From CAYVKM01 sp964452045 (GTDB taxonomy: Bacteria > Calditrichota > Calditrichia > RBG-13-44-9), in assembly GCA_964452045.1 (NCBI GenBank), contig CAYVKM010000043.1, positions 1-31,234 of the forward strand: 31,234 nucleotides of DNA, written 5' to 3'. The position numbers and the translations under genes were made by a program. The notes below the pieces were generated by a model. It was not told the DNA's origin. It worked only from the letters and a program-made list of their open reading frames with translations, and ran no database searches. This document shows, one piece after another, positions 25,812-31,234 of the stretch. How positions within the stretch are numbered: the stretch's first letter is position 1; each line of letters opens with the position of its first letter.

Positions 25812-28420
25812 ATGAAAAAAAAGATTCTTCTTCAGGATTGGTACCTTCAACCCTCATCAAATGCAACATTGCCTGAAGGATTTGCATTCCCGGAAGAGGG
25901 ATTATCTGTAAAAATTCCAGGTACGGTTCATAGTAATTTACTTAAGGCAAGGTTAATTCCGGAGCCTTTTTATGGGGATAACGAAACCAGACTGCAATGG
26001 ATTCATGAGATTGACTGGATTTATTTCACTTTTTTTGATATCCCCGATAGTATGACTTTAGATGATCCACTTTTCCTTCGTTTTGAGGGCATAGATACTA
26101 TTTCAGAAATTTATCTGAATGGTAACTTATTATGCACCACAGAAAATATGTTCAGATCGTATGAAATTGATATAAAGCCATGGATAAAAAAAGTCCAAAA
26201 CCATCTGGAAATTAAAATAACTTCACCAACTAAATATGGCCGGCAACAGGAAAATATATATGGCAAACTTCCGGTCGCTTTAAATTCCGAGCGGGTATAT
26301 ATTAGAAAGGCTCAGTACTCTTTTGGTTGGGACTGGGGACCCAAATTTCCTACCATGGGGATCTGGAAGCCAGTTTCATTGATACAGCCCCAATCTGCTC
26401 GGATAGAAAGCATAAAGTTTCATACTAAATCGCTGAATAAAAATAAGGCCTCGGTTCAAATAAATGTCAATGTTACTGGCAAGTTAGAGCAATTATTTCT
26501 GGTAGCTGATTTAGATGATGGAGAAAAGTCTATCTGTAAAGAAATAATTATAAAGAAAAATAAGTCTGCTAAATTTGAATTATCCCTGAAAAATCCGAAG
26601 TTGTGGTGGCCAAATGGAGAGGGTAAGGCTCACCTTTATCATCTTAAAGTAACCCTTCAAAATAAGCATGGGCTTCATCTGGATGAATGGTCTTCTCGAG
26701 TGGGAATAAGGACAATCGAACTTAAACTTTCACAAAAAAGAAAACCTATCTTTCAATTCCTTGTTAATGGAAAACCTGTTTTTATTAAGGGGGCAAATTG
26801 GATACCTGCAGATTCTTTTTTAGATCGAGTTAAAAAAGATAAATATCAAAAATTACTCAAATATGCTAAAGATGTTCATATGAACATGGTACGGGTTTGG
26901 GGAGGGGGCATCTATGAGAATAATGCTTTCTATAATCTTTGTGATGAAATGGGTCTGCTGGTATGGCAGGATTTCATGTTTGCCTGTGGTGTTTACCCAA
27001 CTGATAAAAGATTCACAAAAAATATTGAGGGGGAGTTTAAGCAAAATATTAACAGATTACAGCATCATCCCTGTATTGCGTTATGGTGTGGAAATAACGA
27101 AAACGAATGGGGGTGGTTTGCGGATTTCAAGAGGACTGTTAAGGAGATGCCTGATCATAAGATTTACCATGAGATTATTCCAAAAATATTAAAAAATTTG
27201 GACCCGTATGTGCCGTATTGGCCGAGCAGCCCGTTTGGCAAGGACGATGATCCTAATTCACACAAAAGCGGTAACCGACATGAATGGGGCATTTGGAGTG
27301 GTTGGAAGGATTATAGAGAAATATTAAATGATAAGAGTCTATTTGTTACTGAATTTGGATTTCAAGCCCCAGCAAACATAAAAACTTTACAAAAAGCACT
27401 CCCCCAAAATAGTTGGCGACCACAAGAAAGAGTATTTGAATTTCATAATAAACAAATTGAGGGAAATGAAAGGCTTATTAGATTTTTGGCGACCCATTTA
27501 CCGATATCAATCGATTGGGAAGATTATATTTACCTAACTCAATTAAATCAGGCATTTGCCTTGAAAACTTGTGTTGAATATTGGAGATTTCGATCTCCTG
27601 AATGCTTTGGGTCGATTATCTGGCAGTTGAATGATTGTTGGCCTGTAACCAGTTGGTCGCTGATTGACTATGCTTTGCTGCCTAAAATATCCTATGATTC
27701 TGTGAAACTCGCATTTAATCCTGTTATCGCAATTGCAAAGCAGGTAAAACGTGATATAAGAATATTCATCAAAAATGAACTAAATGAAAAATTTTCCGGT
27801 AACCTGCAAATCATTTGTATTAAAACTGCATCCGGAAAAATAAATGAAAGTCAGACTATCGGGATTGAATTGAAAGCAAATAACCTTAGGGAGGTATTTT
27901 CAGTACCGAGAACACAATGGTTTGAGGGAAAAGACCAAATCGTTGTGATTACTTTGTATAATCAGCAAAATGATAAGATCTTCCGGAATTTTTATATTGA
28001 NNNNNNNNNNNNNNNNNNNNNNNNNNNNNNNNNNNNNNNNNNNNNNNNNNNNNNNNNNNNNNNNNNNNNNNNNNNNNNNNNNNNNNNNNNNNNNNNNNNN
28101 TGATTACTTTGTATAATCAGCAAAATGATAAGATCTTCCGGAATTTTTATATTGAGGGTGATTGGAAACATAAAAAGTTGTCGCAATCGGATATAGTGAT
28201 TAAAGGTTTTGATGAAGCGACGCCAGATCATATAGTTATCTCTGCAAGTAAACCTGCTTATTTTGTGGATTTATACCATCCATCTTTACAATTTAAAAAG
28301 CGGGGATTTATTCTCCTTCCAGGTGAGAATGAGATATTAAAAGTCATGAGATTATCTAATAAACCAATCAATTCTAGAGATATCAAAGTTTTTGCTTTAA
28401 ATAAATATTTACAGAATTGA
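25812..28420 (+). CDS. GH2 beta-mannosidase (gene interrupted by an artificial gap)
   Basis: The frame runs from 25812 to the N run at 28001-28100. Sequence 27946-28000 is repeated exactly at 28101-28155, and removing one copy with the Ns gives one open frame of 817 aa ending at 28420, the usual length of GH2 beta-mannosidases. The N-terminal sugar-binding domain has 'VKIPGTVHSNLLKARLIPEPFYGDNE' features and 'QYSFGWDWGPKFPTMGIW'. The TIM barrel shows 'VFIKGANWIPAD' and 'NMVRVWGGGIYENNAFYNLCDEMGLLVWQDFMFACG' features. 'WCGNNENEW' gives the acid/base Glu430, and 'LFVTEFGFQA' gives the nucleophile Glu514. It removes terminal beta-mannosyl residues with retention. No signal peptide, so it acts in the cytoplasm after uptake. 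It follows the GH130 pair after a 208-nt spacer that may hold its own promoter; no Shine-Dalgarno sequence is visible. Confidence 0.92.
27946..28155. other. Assembly gap (100 N) flanked by 55-nt duplicate ends
   Basis: The N run is 28001-28100. The 55 nt before it (27946-28000) equal the 55 nt after it (28101-28155), the same overlap length as at the 16-kb gap. Merging the copies restores the beta-mannosidase frame. Confidence 0.93.
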
Positions 28421-28477
28421 AATGTTCCGGATTTATAATTTTTGTAAAGAAGGATTTACTAATCATCTGATAAACCT

Positions 28478-29740
28478 ATGAAACGAAGCTACATTATAGT
28501 TTTGTTAATCTTCCTGATCTTTTTTGTCATATCATTTATCACGAATATCTTAGGTCCAATAATTCCGGATATCATCAAAAGTTTTAATCTATCTTTAACT
28601 TTAGCAGGTTTCCTCCCATTTGCCTTTTTTATTGCCTATGGCTTTATGTCTATACCTTCCGGAATTTTAGTGGAGAAGTATCGGGAAAAACCTATTATTC
28701 TCTGGGCATTTCTATTAGCATTTTCTGGTTCAATACTTTTTGCTACGTTTCCAAATTATAAGGTAGCAATTTTTTCCCTTTTTATCATTGGGACCGGCAT
28801 GGCCATGCTTCAGGTTGCAATTAATCCACTTTTAAGAGTTTCCGGAGGTGAGGAACACTTTGCCTTAAATTCAGTTATCGCACAGTTGGTTTTTGGATGT
28901 GCCTCTTTTATATCTCCTCATATATATTCCTATTTAGTCGTAAACCTTAGGACATCATCGAATCAGAATAATTTATTATTTTCTTTATTATCCCAAGTTG
29001 TCCCTGATGAAATTTCCTGGGTTTCTCTGTACTGGTTGTTTACCATCATTACTCTTATAATGCTGGTTTTTATTTTAATTGTCAAATTACCGAAAGTGAG
29101 TTTAAAGGCGGATGAAAAAACCGGTGTCTGGAAAATCCATCGGGACCTCTTTAAGAATAAAATTGTCATCCTTTATTTTATCGGAATTTTTGCTTATGTC
29201 GGTTCGGAACAGGGTGTGGCAAATTGGATCTCAAAATTCCTTTTGGATTATCATGGGTTTGAACCCCAAACCACTGGGGCAAATACGGTATCATATTTTT
29301 GGGGACTACTGACTTTAGGTTGTCTACTGGGATTGATACTTTTAAAATTTATGGATAGTAGAAAAGTGTTAATCATATTTGCTGGTTCTGCCATCATTAG
29401 TTTCTCTTTCGCTATTTTTGGAACTGCCAGAATGGCCTTATTTGCATTTCCTCTGACTGGTTTTTGCTTTTCGGTAATGTGGTCCATCATTTTTTCACTG
29501 GCTCTAAATTCTGTGAAAGAGCACCATGGTTCATTCTCCGGTATTTTATGTACGGCTATTATTGGTGGTGCTTTAATACCTCTGGTAATAGGATGGGTTG
29601 GGGACCTTTTAAGTCTTAGACTTGGAATGATGATAATATTCCTTACCCTTGGTTACATCCTGAGTATTGGCTTTTGGTCAAAACCATTAATCAGTAATAA
29701 AGTGATAAAACTAAAAAAACGAAAAACAGTGTTAAATTAA
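28478..29740 (+). CDS. Major facilitator sugar transporter, FHS (fucose/glucose-galactose permease)-like
   Basis: A 420-aa inner-membrane protein with about twelve hydrophobic segments and a central cytoplasmic loop around 'VSLKADEKTGVWKIHRDLFKN'. 'GPIIPDIIKSFNLSLTLAG', 'FFIAYGFMSIPSGILVEKYREKP' and 'GTGMAMLQVAINPLLRVSGG' fit the fucose:H+ symporter (FHS) family, where the QxxxNP region of helix 4 is conserved. It probably imports a monosaccharide or small product by proton symport. It lies 57 nt after the beta-mannosidase, in the same direction, so the sugar may be mannose or a mannoside; this is inference. Together with the ABC system the locus has two separate inner-membrane entry routes. 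Confidence 0.85.
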   Translation: MKRSYIIVLLIFLIFFVISFITNILGPIIPDIIKSFNLSLTLAGFLPFAFFIAYGFMSIPSGILVEKYREKPIILWAFLLAFSGSILFATFPNYKVAIFSLFIIGTGMAMLQVAINPLLRVSGGEEHFALNSVIAQLVFGCASFISPHIYSYLVVNLRTSSNQNNLLFSLLSQVVPDEISWVSLYWLFTIITLIMLVFILIVKLPKVSLKADEKTGVWKIHRDLFKNKIVILYFIGIFAYVGSEQGVANWISKFLLDYHGFEPQTTGANTVSYFWGLLTLGCLLGLILLKFMDSRKVLIIFAGSAIISFSFAIFGTARMALFAFPLTGFCFSVMWSIIFSLALNSVKEHHGSFSGILCTAIIGGALIPLVIGWVGDLLSLRLGMMIIFLTLGYILSIGFWSKPLISNKVIKLKKRKTVLN

Positions 29741-29774
29741 TTGTATTTTTAGACAAAAATTAGTGGGTGTAATC

Positions 29775-31234
29775 ATGAATACCCGCACAAATATCATCCT
29801 GATTGTTTTTCTTGTAATTCTATCATCAATGTTATTATTCACTGGGAAAGAATGTAACTCCCAGCAAATTAATATCCCACGCATTGAACTCATGCCCAAT
29901 CTACCCATACCCTACAAATTAAGGGACTGGAAACAGGTTACCACTGAATATGATGATTTTGTATTTGACTTTAACAAAACCGGCTTATATCTACCACTGA
30001 TTTGGTGGAGAACCAATACTGTTAATTATCCAAGTCATAACAGTTTTGGTCTGCACACGGTCGTAGGAACCACCTCCCCAACTTCAGCCGAAGCCATTAA
30101 TGTTTTGCCAGCTGTTATAAGCGCCAGCCTGGTCGGAATAGATAAAAGTAATCAGAATGGAAATAACTGGGCACTTATGTGCGAAGAATATTTTAATAAG
30201 GCAAATGGGGCAAATGTTTATTTGAACCACCCGTCGGGGAGCAATTGGGATGACTGGTGGTACGATACCATGCCCAATATATTTTTTTACCAGCTTTATG
30301 ATCTCTACCCTCATACCGGTGATTTTGATTATCAATTTACCTTGGTTGCCGATCGATGGTTGTCGGCGGTGGTAGCCATGGGAGGAAGCAGTACACCCTG
30401 GCATGTACCAAACATGAACTATCGTGCCTATAATTTAATGACCATGACACCGTATTCTGGCACGCCAACTGAGCCGGCAGCTGCCGGAGCAATTGCCTGG
30501 CTATTTTACAATGCCTATAAAGAAACGGGAGTTTCAAAATATCGAATCGGTGCGGAATGGGCAATGGAATTCCTTAATAATTGGTCAACCAATCCCTCTT
30601 ATGAACTGCAATTACCCTATGGTGCCCATATTGCTGCAAGAATGAATGCAGAACTTGGGACTACCTATGATATCCAGAAGATAATGAATTGGTGTTTTAC
30701 CACGACCGGAAATGTAAGGAATTGGGGAGCAATTGTCGGAAATTGGGGGGGGTATGATTGTTCCGGTTTGATAGGTGAAGTGAGTAGTAACGATTATGCT
30801 TTTACTATGAACACATTTGAACAAATCGGAGCATTGGTACCCTTAACCAGATATGATGAAAGGTTTGCCAGAGCAATTGGTAAATGGGTTTTAAATGCAG
30901 CCAATGCTTCAAGATTATATTATCCCAATTACCTTCCTCCGGAAAATCAGGATAGTGAAGCATGGGCTTTTCTTTATGACTCTACCTCGGTAATCGGTCA
31001 TGAGGCATTACATGAGTATGATCCATATCATCCCAATATCAGTCCTTTTGCTACCGGAGATGCAGTGACCGGAGGTTGGGGAAATACAAATCTAACTTTA
31101 TATGGGTCGTCACATGTGGGGATATTAGGTGCCATTATTGATACTACGGATGTTGAAATGATACTTAGTTTGGATGCTTTGAAAACAGATTATTATCATG
31201 ATCCGGCTTATCCGACATATTTGATATACAATCC
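29775..31234 (+). CDS. Large secreted protein, helical-barrel-like, truncated by the window end
   Basis: An ATG at 29775 opens a frame that stays open for 486 codons to the window edge. The N-terminus is a signal sequence ('TNIILIVFLVILSSMLLF'), possibly followed by a lipoprotein-like Cys ('GKECNSQQ'). The mature part is rich in Trp, Tyr and Asn. It has helix-like segments such as 'NIFFYQLYDLYPHTGDFDYQ', 'PAAAGAIAWLFYNAYKETG', 'KYRIGAEWAMEFLNNW', 'LPYGAHIAARMNAELG', 'NTFEQIGALVPLTRYDERFA' and 'RAIGKWVLNAANASRLYYP'. This spacing suggests an (alpha/alpha)-toroid, as in six-hairpin glycosidases and lyases, but I cannot name a family. The C-terminus, where a FlgD/type IX-like tail would be expected, is missing. 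Lying 34 nt after the sugar transporter, it may be the extracellular glycan-degrading enzyme of the locus; this is inference. Confidence 0.75.
   Translation, partial: MNTRTNIILIVFLVILSSMLLFTGKECNSQQINIPRIELMPNLPIPYKLRDWKQVTTEYDDFVFDFNKTGLYLPLIWWRTNTVNYPSHNSFGLHTVVGTTSPTSAEAINVLPAVISASLVGIDKSNQNGNNWALMCEEYFNKANGANVYLNHPSGSNWDDWWYDTMPNIFFYQLYDLYPHTGDFDYQFTLVADRWLSAVVAMGGSSTPWHVPNMNYRAYNLMTMTPYSGTPTEPAAAGAIAWLFYNAYKETGVSKYRIGAEWAMEFLNNWSTNPSYELQLPYGAHIAARMNAELGTTYDIQKIMNWCFTTTGNVRNWGAIVGNWGGYDCSGLIGEVSSNDYAFTMNTFEQIGALVPLTRYDERFARAIGKWVLNAANASRLYYPNYLPPENQDSEAWAFLYDSTSVIGHEALHEYDPYHPNISPFATGDAVTGGWGNTNLTLYGSSHVGILGAIIDTTDVEMILSLDALKTDYYHDPAYPTYLIYN

Noticed and set aside
28109..28420. A small 103-residue gene after the 28-kb gap
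   Set aside because: It continues the beta-mannosidase frame after the overlap is merged.

Overview
The window looks like a chromosomal piece of an uncultured bacterium of the FCB superphylum (Calditrichota/KSB1/Marinimicrobia-like; the phylum cannot be fixed by eye). Support: AT-rich coding sequence, a secreted protein ending in a 'YPNPFNP' FlgD/type-IX-secretion-like tail, a PorV/PorQ-family barrel, a TonB receptor with a carboxypeptidase-regulatory-like N-terminus, and lipoprotein sugar-binding and hydrolase genes. It is a scaffold with three N runs (16005-16104, 23565-23574, 28001-28100). Each interrupts a gene that is almost certainly intact in the organism.

Layout. (1) 1-1.2 kb, minus strand: a class I SAM-dependent methyltransferase and a thioredoxin-fold protein, 12 nt apart. 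(2) 1.5-4.4 kb, plus strand: a lysine-ketoglutarate reductase-type protein and a saccharopine dehydrogenase, the two steps of saccharopine-route lysine metabolism as separate genes. (3) 4.4-4.9 kb: a tRNA-Leu(CAA) with a good promoter and terminator, followed by a degenerate partial tRNA-Leu copy. (4) 4.9-6.3 kb: a parvulin-type peptidyl-prolyl isomerase. (5) 6.4-31.2 kb, plus strand: a carbohydrate-utilisation locus.

The locus opens with a LacI-family regulator whose near-consensus promoter start point lies in a perfect 16-bp palindrome, with a second similar palindrome 132 bp upstream. Next come a secreted carbohydrate-binding-like protein containing an apparently exact 1,038-nt tandem duplication, then a tight outer-membrane cluster (TonB receptor, 1,087-aa surface protein with acidic repeats, PorV/Q barrel). 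A lipoprotein sugar-binding protein and two CUT1 ABC permeases (no ATPase) follow, then a lipoprotein with a probable alpha-helical toroid fold, a Gfo/Idh/MocA oxidoreductase, two different GH130 genes, a GH2 beta-mannosidase, an FHS-type sugar MFS transporter, and a large secreted protein that runs off the end.

Working model (inference): beta-mannosides or mannose-containing glycans are bound at the surface, cross the outer membrane through the TonB receptor, and enter the cytoplasm by the ABC and/or MFS route. They are then phosphorolysed by GH130 enzymes to mannose-1-phosphate and hydrolysed by the GH2 enzyme, all under LacI-type control. It resembles a polysaccharide utilisation locus but has no SusD; the 1,087-aa protein occupies that position. 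This SusD-less arrangement is the best candidate here for an undescribed system. I saw no CRISPR array, insertion sequence, integrase or rRNA.
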